Source: Euwallacea fornicatus (Eukaryota; Arthropoda; Insecta; Coleoptera; Curculionidae). Taken from it: a stretch of 64,000 nucleotides of DNA. Shown here piece by piece: positions 12,492 to 22,920 of the stretch; the first letter of the stretch is position 1; the number at the start of each line of letters is the position of its first letter. The DNA is taken from positions 1,426,001 to 1,490,000 of the forward strand of contig NC_089550.1 of NCBI RefSeq assembly GCF_040115645.1, read 5' to 3'. The notes below the pieces were generated by a model. The model was not told the origin of the DNA. It made no database searches and saw only the letters and a list, made by a program, of their open reading frames with translations. A program made the position numbers and the translations under genes.

Positions 12492-12760
12492 TACCTACGT
12501 TTTACAACTTTTTTTTATAAGCGGGCAGGAGAAACGCGATCGCCTGCAAAAAGGAGTTTCAGTATTTTTGGCCGTAAGGAAAACTTGTTGATTAAGAAAA
12601 CACATTAAAATTTGAAAAAAGTCATTTTATGGCACGCAAAAATTCCCATAAACGTTTAAGCTCGTTGTTTCAGCATCGATTTTCAGCGAAATTGAAACCT
12701 CAAATTTTTGCGTTAACTGCGCATCTTAGCTGCAGTCCGACAAAAAACACCCTGTGTAAT
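12492..12760. mobile_element. Possible second element ending AACACCCTGTGTA
   Basis: The stretch directly after the 12086-12491 element ends in AAAAAACACCCTGTGTA at about 12744-12757, the same right-end motif. No matching left end was found between the two, so it may be a fragment or part of a larger nested insertion. Confidence 0.3.
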
Positions 12761-14949
12761 CTTAATAATCTGTACATGTATAGATAATCTGTGTCGTGAA
12801 TTTTACGTTCCAGAACCGCTATTGCGTCATCAACTATCAAACCCATAACAAACAAAAACCGCTATAAACCAACCATCTCAAATAACAACCGCAGGAAACG
12901 GATCCAAAGGGAATAGCGGCTATGATTGGAGGAGGGCGGAGGGACTGATGGACCCTCAAAGTTCCCTCTGTACGTATGACCGCGGAATAACTATGACTCT
13001 TTTGCGGCTCCATTCATTCAGTCCTCGGCGGCTGGTCACATGATAAAGAAGCGGTCCGAGCTTTTACGTGCGGCTCCCTTTGATCGCTCGCGAACAAGTC
13101 TCGTAGGACCATGTCTGACGATTACGGAGGCCATCAGTTCGTTTTTGTGATCGATGCCCCTTTCGGGTCAGATTATGGTTGCCAGTTTAGTGGTTGTTGC
13201 TGATTGACTTTTTTGGTAGTTGCTTAAGGGAGGCGTTCTATGGATTAATCTTGAAACTCTGAGAAAAGTGAGTAGTGAAATAAGTTGTAGGGGCAATTTG
13301 CGTTGAGAGGATTTTGAAATTGAACCATTTGAACTTTTTTGTGTCTTTCTTTTTGTTGCATTATTCGACTAACGCGTTTTTGTTAAAAGACGAAAAAAAA
13401 ATTTTCTTTTTGAATTTTATCGTAAATTTTTCAAGCCCTTATCGGTTTTTGAGGGTTATGAAAAAGAGGTTTTGGTTTTTAGAATTGTTTTTTTTTTCGT
13501 TTGGATTATTGGGGTTTTTAAAGCTCCTAAGAGAATTATTTAAGGACATAAATTTTCGACCTCAGTTTATTCCAGTAAATAGAGCGGTTGAGCCACACTG
13601 AACTATTCTTTTTTTTTTTTAATTTTATAGCGTATCGAAGTAATTTTTTATTCTGCAATTGAGGATTTCAAAATTTTTGCTTTTCATTCTTGCAGCTGCT
13701 TCTAATAGGGTTTTTTGCGTAAGACGAATTTCAGAAAAAAACTATTCGTTTTCAGCTTTTATTTATTATATTTTGTCCATTTTAAATTAAAGTCTGCTCC
13801 CGAACGCGCAGCTTTATATTAGAAAAAAGTCGTTCCTGGATGCTTAAACTTCCCACTGGCATCCACAGGACTAAAATCATTGACGTACAATTGGCACGGG
13901 GTCTTCCGGACCACTTGGTTTGCCGATTAGCAGTGTTTCTGGAACACCTCGTAGAAACGAATGTTTGCGTGAAATCTGGAATATTTCCGAACATGTCAAA
14001 TCCGCGTTTGGATCGGGTTCCCATCGGGGACGAACATACGTCTTCTTACTTATTTCCTTATTCCTTTAAACGGGCGGTGACGGAGCCATCAAACGATTCT
14101 CGAAGGAAATCGACGAGGAAGCTCGGACTCTTAAATAAAGTCATCCATCTTGGTACCACTTCATTCGCAATCACTTATGTAAAAAAAGAGATGTACACAC
14201 ATTTCATTATCTCTGTAATTCCAACAACCGAATAATGGCCCTCTCAAAGGAGGTAATTAAGTTTTTGAAAGCTCTCGCGTTGCTCTATATTTGCATAACT
14301 TTCGACCGGTTTCGGCGCAGATTTTGCGATAAGATCGAGCAGATGTTTGATCCTTAAGCGCAATTATGATTATTTATTGTCGAAGTTTTTCATTGCCACA
14401 ATCCGGTTCGAAGCAAGAAATTTGCAATTGATTCGACCTCGTTCTATTGTTGCTAATTATTTGTCTCTTGTGGTCAAAGACCCAATTCTGATGCAAGAAG
14501 AGTTAGCTTATCAAGGAACCACTATTGTTCCCCGATGGCAGATACAATGGGTCATTAAACCATAAAAACCCAGTTTCTCTGTTCATCATCAGAGAAGCGG
14601 AAACGGTAAAATAATTACGAGATCTCAACCGAAATAATAAGTAGTTCTGTGGGCATAAACTGCGTTAATGGCAGCTTTTATGTTCTCTGCGGTAAACATT
14701 GCGAAATAATTCATGTGAGTTTCTTGAGCTGCGTTAATGTGGCATCTGCCGTTGCAGAAGAATTAGAAAAATGCACCTCATTTGCACACAATGAAGAAAG
14801 CAGTTCCCATATTTTTGCCTCGAAATTTACAAGATCACGTTGCGGCCACTTCGTGATGCCTTTTTGGATGAAAACAACATTAAAACACCCACAACAGTTA
14901 GGAAGTCGAACAACCAAAACAGAGAGGGCACAAGAAAAATCAGCCTCTT
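12761..14949. other. Non-coding stretch; weak promoter-like GC-rich block near 12.9-13.2 kb
   Basis: The part at 12890-13200 is less AT-rich than its surroundings and contains TCAGTC (an arthropod initiator-like hexamer near 13020) and CCTTTGATC at 13077-13085. It could be an untranslated first exon or promoter of Wnt5, whose first coding exon starts right after a splice acceptor, but no DPE or TATA box is placed convincingly. An open frame of 131 codons at 13840-14235 matches nothing I recognise and is overlapped by an open frame on the other strand. Confidence 0.3.
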
Positions 14950-15457
14950 TATACCGGGTGTTTCAGAAAGAAAGCGCCGTAGGTCGGGGGCGGATGGATC
15001 ACTTCAAATGTAGTTAAGTGCCGCTAGAAGGAGGGCCCTAGTCTGACTCTGCTTCGAGATACGGGCAGTTTAGTAAAAGGTGCTTTTGCCGTTTCCTTAT
15101 AGGGGGGTTTAGTAGTAAGCAATGGTCGAAATGAATAGATCATAAACATCGTGTAATAAACTTGACATCTGTCAATGTAACTTTACCATCCGTCGATATA
15201 ATTTTGACACATGCCAATATGACTTTCGCATCTGTCAATACAATTTTGGCATGTATCAATTTAACTTTCACGTCTGCCAACACAACTTTGACATCTGTCG
15301 CTATAAGTCCATAGGAACATTACTCGATTGGCGTCTGTATCAAAAAATGATCCTCGATTGAATATGGCAGTTCATGAGCCAAATTCCCGTCATTTCAGAC
15401 TTTAGACGATCTATTATCTTCGATCTATGGCCTTCTCTTTCTGCAACACCCTGTATA
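14950..15457. mobile_element. TA-flanked MITE with ~29-bp inverted ends
   Basis: Positions 14950-14978 and 15429-15457 are inverted repeats with about 23 of 29 matches. Both start TATAC(C/A)GGGTGTT and continue into a GCAGAAAG-like run. The interior has no transposase. It contains a GC-rich GGTCGGGGGCGGATGG stretch and a seven-unit 21-bp array. The TA at each end fits insertion at a TA dinucleotide, as for Tc1/mariner superfamily MITEs. Confidence 0.7.
15161..15307. repeat. Minisatellite: seven 21-bp units in perfect register
   Basis: Seven consecutive units of exactly 21 bp occupy 15161-15307. The consensus is near TTTGACATCTGTCAATATAAC. The core TTGACATCTGTCAA, which appears intact at the first unit, is a perfect palindrome. 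Units differ at many positions, but no insertion or deletion is seen. The array lies inside the MITE at 14950-15457. A repeat of 21 bp also keeps one frame open through the array, giving heptapeptides close to FDICQYN, but no start codon or flanking coding sequence supports translation. Confidence 0.9.
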
Positions 15458-18400
15458 AATAATAGAGAGGAAAGGCAAACAAGGCAGCCTCTCAAAATAA
15501 ATACTACAATAATTATGAAAGCAAATAATGTAGAGAGCCCATCTAAAGTGCATTTGGCTTAAGTGTGAACCGTTTAACAGTTTCTCATGTATGACGCTTA
15601 TGTGGTGACCAAAAGCGACTTCGCAACGCCACGGCCGGTGATTTTTCCTTAATCCACCTGCTCCAAAGGGCCATTTAAAACAATAACTGACCATGAAATT
15701 GGTCCTGTGTATGAAGATGTATGTAATCACTTGGAGGGTGCTGATCCAATCTATCATCGCTCGGCTAGAATAAGCCTTAAGCGAAGCAATTACTATACAG
15801 CCATTTCTCTTCAACGAAATGCCAATCACTATGCTTAATGATTCAGATGACGACTGCTCATCAAGTTAACCATTTCGAGTCAATATTTTTGTTTGCAAGA
15901 AAGTTCAAATTTAATTGCTAACTAAGTACGATACGACGTTCGCGCCTTGAGTTATGATGGGTAAATCATTTTAGACTGGAACCAATTATTCTTGAAATCA
16001 AATACTTAAACGTGGAATGTGTTTTCGTAAATCCCTGCAATGCTTGTTCCAGCATTTCGGAGCTGCCAAAGTCCAGTTTTGGTGCTTCGATCCAGAAATT
16101 TATTTGGACAAATTTTTCCCTTTCAAGGGCTTAGTGAGTGACACAACTGCAGATTTTTAGCTGTTTTAAATTTTAGAATTTCCTCACAACTGACTCGAAA
16201 TAATCTAAAAAACCGAAAAAAACTTCTGTTTTGGACCTTCGATTCAGGGGGCTGGATAGAATAACCTTCCTCTGCTCAAATCCTCAGGGATTACTATTCA
16301 AGTTTTTTCTAAGCTTCAGGATCCTAGCACTGGCGGCGACACCAAATCTCAAAAAACTTTAAGGTATTCAACACAACTCTCAAATGCCTTTCTAGCGATG
16401 AGATAAAGATTTTTTCAAAATTTCAGAATTTTAAAACATTTTTTATGTAAATTCTAGAATCTCGCAGTTGGCACCTTACAAAGTTTCCTGGAGATGTTAA
16501 CGACACTTCTCCAGACACAAGGAGTTTCTCAAATCGTTAAAGGGCATATGAATCGGTTCTTGAATAGCTTGCCGAAAACTTGCGAAAAGTGTTGATACAT
16601 TTTTTCAGCCAAATCATAGGCGTTCTCGAAAATCTAAAAGCACTCTCTCCAGTGTGCTACAAAACTCTTGTAATTTCCTGCGCTTTCTCAGATTTCTCTT
16701 TTGGTCTTCACAATCCAACAGCTGATAACTGCACAGCATCGTTGACCATTACGAGATGCGTCTTTCCTGGCGATATTTTCAAAGTTTCTCATGGTTTTCT
16801 CAAAAATCCAGGTATTTGGAATTCCCAAACCCCAAGGTGGATATATTAAAAACCAGGTTGGATGCTCCAGAAATGCAAACTTCACTCTTAATTTGTAAAA
16901 ATTGAGGACCTTGGTGCACTATTTTGTCAGAAACGAGATATGAGTTCCACAGTCTGCTACAAAGCACGAGCTGTCCGTTTGGAAAAATAAGACGAATACT
17001 CAGTAGACAACGAAACTATAAGCACATTTGACTTATCCCGAGTTATAGTGAACGTCTCAAATTGACTTATCCCTTTCTTGTCCCAATTACATCTTTTTTT
17101 TATTCCTGCGTTTTCTTTTTAAGCTAAATTAGCCGAGCTTTCATTTCTATTCAAAAACAAAACGTAGTCTATACGAAAAAGAGAAAAAATATATAATTTT
17201 TTTTATTCTCCTGAAACATTTTAAAAAAAGTGCCTCGCCCCCTTTTTGCACCAAGGTCCCCAATTATGTATTGATGGGATTCGACTAGAAACTCCCTATT
17301 TAAAGAAAGAGAGAAACGACACAAATCTTAAGTAAATATGTATGTGCCTAACGAATTTCCTTAAGACGAATAAAATGAATTTCACCATGGCCAAACGTGG
17401 AAGAGGAAGGTATGATAAATACCAAGAAAGCCAAGGGCAATCACGAATTAAAGAAAGAAGGGACATTGGAAACGGAGCTGGAAGCCTTCAAAAAGATAAA
17501 CTCAAAACATGTTTTGAAGAAATTGTAAATTGACCAGATCCCTTATTAAGTTGTAAAAAACTTTACAGTAAAAAGGAAGATGATATGAATGAATCTGATC
17601 ATGAGATCATGGAGGAAAGAAAAACAAGTTTAACATAATTGAACCTAACTGAAGAGGGCGAGATGCACAACACATCACATTTCCAAATCTGCGGAAACGA
17701 AGGATTGACGAAGAAACAGATGAATGTAAATGAAAGAAAAAGAGTCAGAACGGAAAAAAAATTATATAAAAATAATAATTATTGACAAAAAAGCAGTTTT
17801 TTAATTCTCGATGTAATTTGTTACTAGAAAGGTAGCAAGTAAATAGCAGAGCTACGTGGTATTGAAGATACCTCAAAGATGATTTCAAGTGGATTTGATT
17901 ATAGATACTAGAAATGGACGATCTTCCGAACCGAAAACGAAGACTTGCAGGTTATATTCATGTTCTGTGTAATTACAACATGCTAGGTGTTGCGCATGCA
18001 GTTTTCAGTAGCCTGTAGCTATCAATCAGAGGGAAATCAAAGCCCTTTCACTGCAGTTCTTCCTTCTTTTGTGTTCTTCCGCTAGCCCAGTTTCATGTGC
18101 GGAATCACCGTACAGAGATGTGATAAGTGTTGTAAGGACTCCTTGGAACATCATTCACATTTTCCCACATTATCCGATTCAATCGCAGTTCGAAACCAGA
18201 AGTTATGGTTAAAATGAGTATTAAATTATAGCCCTAAGAAAGCAAAAATTGCCGCTAATGCCTTTTATTGCCTACCGCGTGTAATTACGTGTGCGGTTTT
18301 TGCCTCATCATCGTTTTATAGGCCCTCTTTCTTGAAAATTAAGGTCGTTTGGTAGCTCCGTATTGTTAATCTACGGTGGCATCGTTAAATGCGAGTAAAT

Positions 18401-21213
18401 AAAGGAGATTTTTACTGTTTTCAGTATCTCGAAGTAATGCACTTAACGTTTGGTGTATTTACCATGTTTCCATGTAACACCGAGCATTTTTTTCGTGCTT
18501 AATGATGGTTTGAAAAACCTTGTGGGATACTTAGTATTTAGTGGATGATGCAGTGCCATAGACCGTAGATAATAATTAGGTTCGGTCGGGGCTTGGGTTC
18601 CACTGAGTTCCCTCAAAACAAGGCATAACCGAAGAAAAAGACCATGTTAAGGTAGCTAATTAGCGGGCGACCCTTTGATCAACGCCGAAGTTTTTTTTGG
18701 GGGATTCAGGAGCACAGCGAATGGAAAATAATTGAGGAAATAATTTTCGTACTAACCTGAATTGACTAAACGCATGTCCAGAAGTTTCGATCCCAGCTAA
18801 CCCTAAGCTAACTTTTAAGCTTCTTAACGTGATTTGTAAGATTTCCAATCTCAAGTGATGATTTTTTTGTTTATGAACTCTTTACGGATTCGTGATAGAA
18901 CAAAGAAAATGCGTTTTTTTTTAAATTCTTGAGGGAATAAATTCCAAAGTTTTTTTGTCGTGTATTGTAATACTGAATTATGGTTTATATCACATAACTT
19001 TTTATTCACGTAAAACAGTGTAACAATTGATAGTCGCCTTGCGTAAAATGACAATACATACAAATTTAATATGATAAAAAAGGATAAAGATATATTTGAA
19101 TGTGTAAACATAACCCTATTTTTTTGGGTGGTTGTCGCTTAATTTGCTGACGTTTTAGTTCAATTTTTGACGGTAAAAATTTATTCTTTCGAAAACTAAA
19201 TAACGCTCCTGGTTATTTATTATCGGTGTTGTTATTATTGTTTGTACAATGCCCAAGTTGTGTATTAATTTCGAAAAGATGCGGCATCACTGCTGATGCA
19301 AAGCCTGCGACGTGCATAAAAAGTTACTTGATTTGAACCATAGCTGAGTACGTATAACAAGGGATGAAATGGGGGTCAATACAGATAAAGAGAATGTGAG
19401 AAAAGAAATCTTGGAAGATGTGGAAACTTAGGTTTGCTCAAGAAAGGGATGCGGTAATATAGCGGCCGCTATAAAACGTTGCACATGCTTATTGTGCTCA
19501 TGCAATTTTTACGTAGCGATAAAACCGTTATTGAGATTAAAAAATATTATTGGCATGCCCTTCTCCCCTTCCCATTATTTTCTACATCTCGGCAATCGCA
19601 GGTATGTGAAAGAAGTTAATATGAAAAATCGACCTGCTTAGAGGTTCTTACAAGCACCTGTTCCGTGTCCATCGCGTTGCGGATCACCCCGTATATCGGT
19701 CAGTGTAGATTTGAAATATGTTTATTGCAACTTCTTACGTTTTAATAATTATTGCCAATGAGCGTTACGTCAAATGCAAGCGGTTATTGTACTTGGCAAG
19801 GGATAGTCATTGCTAAGTGTGCAACTTTAATTTCATTGTTGCTGACATCGCTGAAATGCTAGATATAAAGAACTAAAAGATTAAAGCTACTAAAGACTGA
19901 TCAGACCCACAGGAGTTCATGAGAAATCATCTAAGTGATTCTCTAAAACTTCTCTCATCTTCATATGCTAAGGCGATTTTAACGAATCTCTATTGATGAA
20001 AATCAAAGAAAAAAAGGAAACTTCTTGACGTTATATTGGGAAAGTGGTATTAATATCAAGTTACGGGAATTTTGTCTTGAACAATACTGGGACGTAGAAG
20101 AGTGGAGATGGTAGAGGAGATGAAGGTGAAGAAATGTGACCTTTTGAAATTTTTCTTTTCACTTTTCCATAATCTCCAGTTGGCCTCGACGATCAAGAAT
20201 ACGCCTAAGGTAAGTCCGAGAAAGAATTTTCCGAAAAAAGGGTTTTTCTCGTCATCGCAAGCGTAAGATGAATTGCTCGCGAACCATAAAGAGTTCTTCT
20301 TGAAAGATACTTTCGCAGTTATCGATATCAGGCCTTCAATAAATAATAATCTTGCGCGCAATATTGATTTTGCCGCCTGTGAATTCCTGCAACGGTTCAG
20401 TAGACGCTTCGGTATCAGTTGACAGAGGACCTGCCATCGCACTTTTTACCACAATTGTTATTTATATTTCTCTCTTTTTATTTATAACGCATGATCGGTC
20501 GTATGGCTCGCTTCTTATATCTTTTGCTGCGATGCATTCAGAGATACTGTCCATAAATACGGCTGTATTAACAAAGCTCCGCTAATGCTTCAAATTCTTG
20601 TTAAACCTTGGGAAGAAATATCTTAATTGAATTGCACGCACAATGGAGTTGTAGACCGTCTCGGTTTCTGAATTATTTTTACCATCCTCAGAGAACCGGA
20701 AACATTAAGATAAATTAACGGTTACCGGGCGAAATATAAAGTAGCTCAGTACGTATAATTTACTTTAATGGGCCCGTCCTTTGAGAGTTATTAATTTGCA
20801 AAAGCTGTAGGTATAATACGAAATGTTGATTGTTTGCCTTTCTTATTCATGCGAATTAATCATGCGGCCTAATGGTAACTGGAGTAAATAAATAATCTTC
20901 CCTGCAGACCATGGCAGGAGAACAATAACAGCGTCGTTGTGTTCACATTTCGTCTGCGTTGTTTTATCGCTGAAACGTCGAAGACCAAAATGCGCACAGA
21001 CATCATGAATTATCTCCTAATCGGTCTTATTAAATTACACACAAGCATCTCTAAATGCTGCTTAAGATAATTAAGGAGAAACGTTATCAGCGATCGCGTT
21101 CTATTGGAAACATCAACTAATGCGAATCTCCATGTTGGGCTGGACTGAAAAACTACTTGGAAGGTGTCAACACAAGTCCGTCGTTCGTGCTCTTCATCTG
21201 TCGGAATGCTGCG
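15458..21213. other. Non-coding stretch with a possible ~157-bp decayed array
   Basis: No gene was recognised. Around 16065, 16222 and 16694 similar blocks recur (TTTTGG..CTTCGATCCAG-like). Their spacing is 157 bp and then 472 bp, which is three times 157, suggesting another eroded tandem array in about 16050-16850. A 63-codon open frame at 17342-17533 has an ACCATGGCC start context and a basic product (AKRGRGRYDKYQESQGQ), but no known domain. The rest is AT-rich single-copy-looking sequence. Confidence 0.4.
17342..17533 (+). CDS. Small basic ORF of uncertain status
   Basis: The frame has 63 codons, with internal Mets and the best translation context (ACCATGGCC) near 17387. From that Met the product would be about 48 residues, rich in Arg, Lys, Gly and Gln (AKRGRGRYDKYQ). 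No domain, signal peptide or membrane segment is visible. Flanking DNA is purine-rich on the same strand, so the frame may be a chance result of composition. It is recorded only because of the start context. Confidence 0.12.
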   Translation: MCLTNFLKTNKMNFTMAKRGRGRYDKYQESQGQSRIKERRDIGNGAGSLQKDKLKTCFEEIVN

Positions 21214-21263
21214 ACGAAGAAGGAAGAAAAAGAAGAAGAAGAAGACGAAGAAGAAGAAGAAGG
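21214..21263. repeat. (GAA)n microsatellite
   Basis: An impure GAA/AGAA run. It produces a poly-arginine stretch in one frame, which explains the long open frame seen there; it is not evidence of a protein. Confidence 0.9.
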
Positions 21264-21621
21264 GTCCGATTCTCTCTAAATAAATTAGTCGTTGAAATCT
21301 CCCATCGGGTATTATTTTTCAGAAGCCGAATGGTAGCCAGGTACGGATCCGGTCGTGCCCATAATAAAAGGCCATTCATGGTCACGAAATTCGAACGGGC
21401 CAATTATTTTAATGAAAGGAACAGAGATCTTATCGAGTTTCCTAAGGTAATCGCTTTAAATTGATCTAATTTTGTCCCTGTTGCTTCCGTCTTCCGTTGC
21501 TCAATGCACCCCCTTTTATCGGAGGAGCGCTGTATTTTGGGCATTTCAATGGACAGTGTCTGTCATTTTGTTTTTCGAAGGGAATGCAAGCAGCCAAAAT
21601 GGCCTATGGCAATGGTTCTCT

Positions 21622-22045
21622 TCTACAGGGTGTAACGCGGAGATATTTCAGGGGCCGATAGTACTCCGCGAAATAATAAAAAAATGTTAATAGACCCGTG
21701 GTGGAAAACGCACCACCTTCGGTATACAGGGTGGCAAAGTAAACATTTTTTTGCTCATATTTTGCGATTTTCTCGCGTGTGCCTTGAGTTAAATTTTTAA
21801 ATATGCAAAACGTCGTAATCCAAAACAAAATTATTAAAATGGCTGAGATTCAGCTGTGGCATCATAAATTACAGACCGGACTGTGTAGACTGGACTTTCT
21901 TAATTTGCATCGATTGATATTTTTTTCTATTAATACGAAAACCGTGATAAATATGAAAATATTGCAAGAGACCAAAAAGCTGGAAAGTTGACGGATGAAC
22001 ATGAATTTAGTATCAGAATTCGTACAGGGTGTCTCAAAAAAAGAT
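21622..22045. mobile_element. Cluster of three CAGGGTG ends in the same direction
   Basis: ACAGGGTG occurs near 21625, 21725 and 22024, all in one orientation. The first copy continues TAACGCGGAGATATTTCAGG and resembles the sequence at 27018-27090, which begins ACGGGGTGTAAC and has AGACATTTCACGG at the matching place. No closing AACACCCTG end was found here. The block is probably an eroded tandem or nested insertion of the same repeat family. Confidence 0.4.
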
Positions 22046-22099
22046 ACTAAACGTAAAATTGCATATAGCCCCAAAAAAACCATAATGCCCTGTAGATAG

Positions 22100-22920
22100 A
22101 CATCGACGATGTTGACATCCTTCCTTGAGGATCACAATAGCGTTTTTTTTTATTGGAAAAACTGTATCATTTTTAACATAAGTTTTTAAGTGATTTTATT
22201 TTATGTCCCACTTTTCTGTTTAATTAACATGATTTTTTGTTTTAAGCTTGTTTCGCTGCAACGCGCTTTTATTGCCTTTCTGTTTTCTTGTTTCCATTTT
22301 TCTTTTACGTGATCCTAGTCTCTCTACTGCTTTCTCCATTTATTTTCGTTTCTATTTATTTTAAAATCCTTTTAAACTCTTATAATTTAATTTTTTGCGT
22401 ACTCAAAAATCTATTTTCGATCTTTGCCCTTTCGGGTTAAATCGACTTAATTTTTCAAGGTTTGGAACGTAAATATTTTCGGTTTTATCGATTTGCCTCA
22501 GTAGTTCTATTCTATATCACCTCTTTTGACTTTTGTTCTTTCTATGCATGATTTATTTTGTTTGCCTATTCCGAGTCATTGTCCTTGCCCCTTAGTCTTA
22601 TACGCAAGATATAATTTTCTCTTTTCCTATTTTTGTAATCTTCATCGCGTTTTTGTATACATATTTTATACTATTTTTTACTTAATTATCGTTGACATTG
22701 GTCAAATAAATTTTCAGCCAATTTAATTTAAAACTTGGTACCATGTAAAGATACGGTACCATTGCATCGAAACTACATTTCCAGTCTCACCAGACCTTCC
22801 TCAATATCCTAATGTCCCAACTTTTGGCATCTATTATCTACAGAATAGGCACCTTTTGTCGGTCCTATTGTTCATCTTACACGTATATAGATAACAATTA
22901 TCATTTTTTCTTCTTTTTAG
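22100..22920. other. T-rich non-coding block ending in a splice acceptor before the Wnt5 start codon
   Basis: The plus strand is strongly T-rich through 22130-22720. The sequence at 22901-22920 (TCATTTTTTCTTCTTTTTAG) is a near-ideal polypyrimidine tract and acceptor, immediately followed by the Wnt5 ATG. The first coding exon is therefore very likely preceded by one or more untranslated exons further upstream. Confidence 0.55.

Noticed and set aside
12890..13200. Wnt5 promoter or first exon
   Set aside because: GC-richer with an initiator-like TCAGTC, but there is no TATA or DPE at the right spacing and no clear donor; kept only as a note in the region entry.
13840..14235. 131-codon open frame
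   Set aside because: No recognisable domain, an overlapping open frame on the other strand, and no splice or promoter support. A mobile-element fragment is possible but could not be shown.
15161..15307. CRISPR-like appearance of the 21-bp array
   Set aside because: Units follow one another without spacers, in an insect genome and inside a MITE; it is a minisatellite.
15161..15307. Array as a coding heptapeptide repeat
   Set aside because: Seven open codons per unit follow from the 21-bp length; no start, no flanking coding sequence and no codon conservation beyond the DNA motif.
21120..21464. 114-codon frame with a poly-arginine run
   Set aside because: The run is the (GAA)n microsatellite read in frame; the rest has no domain, and the opposite strand is open too.
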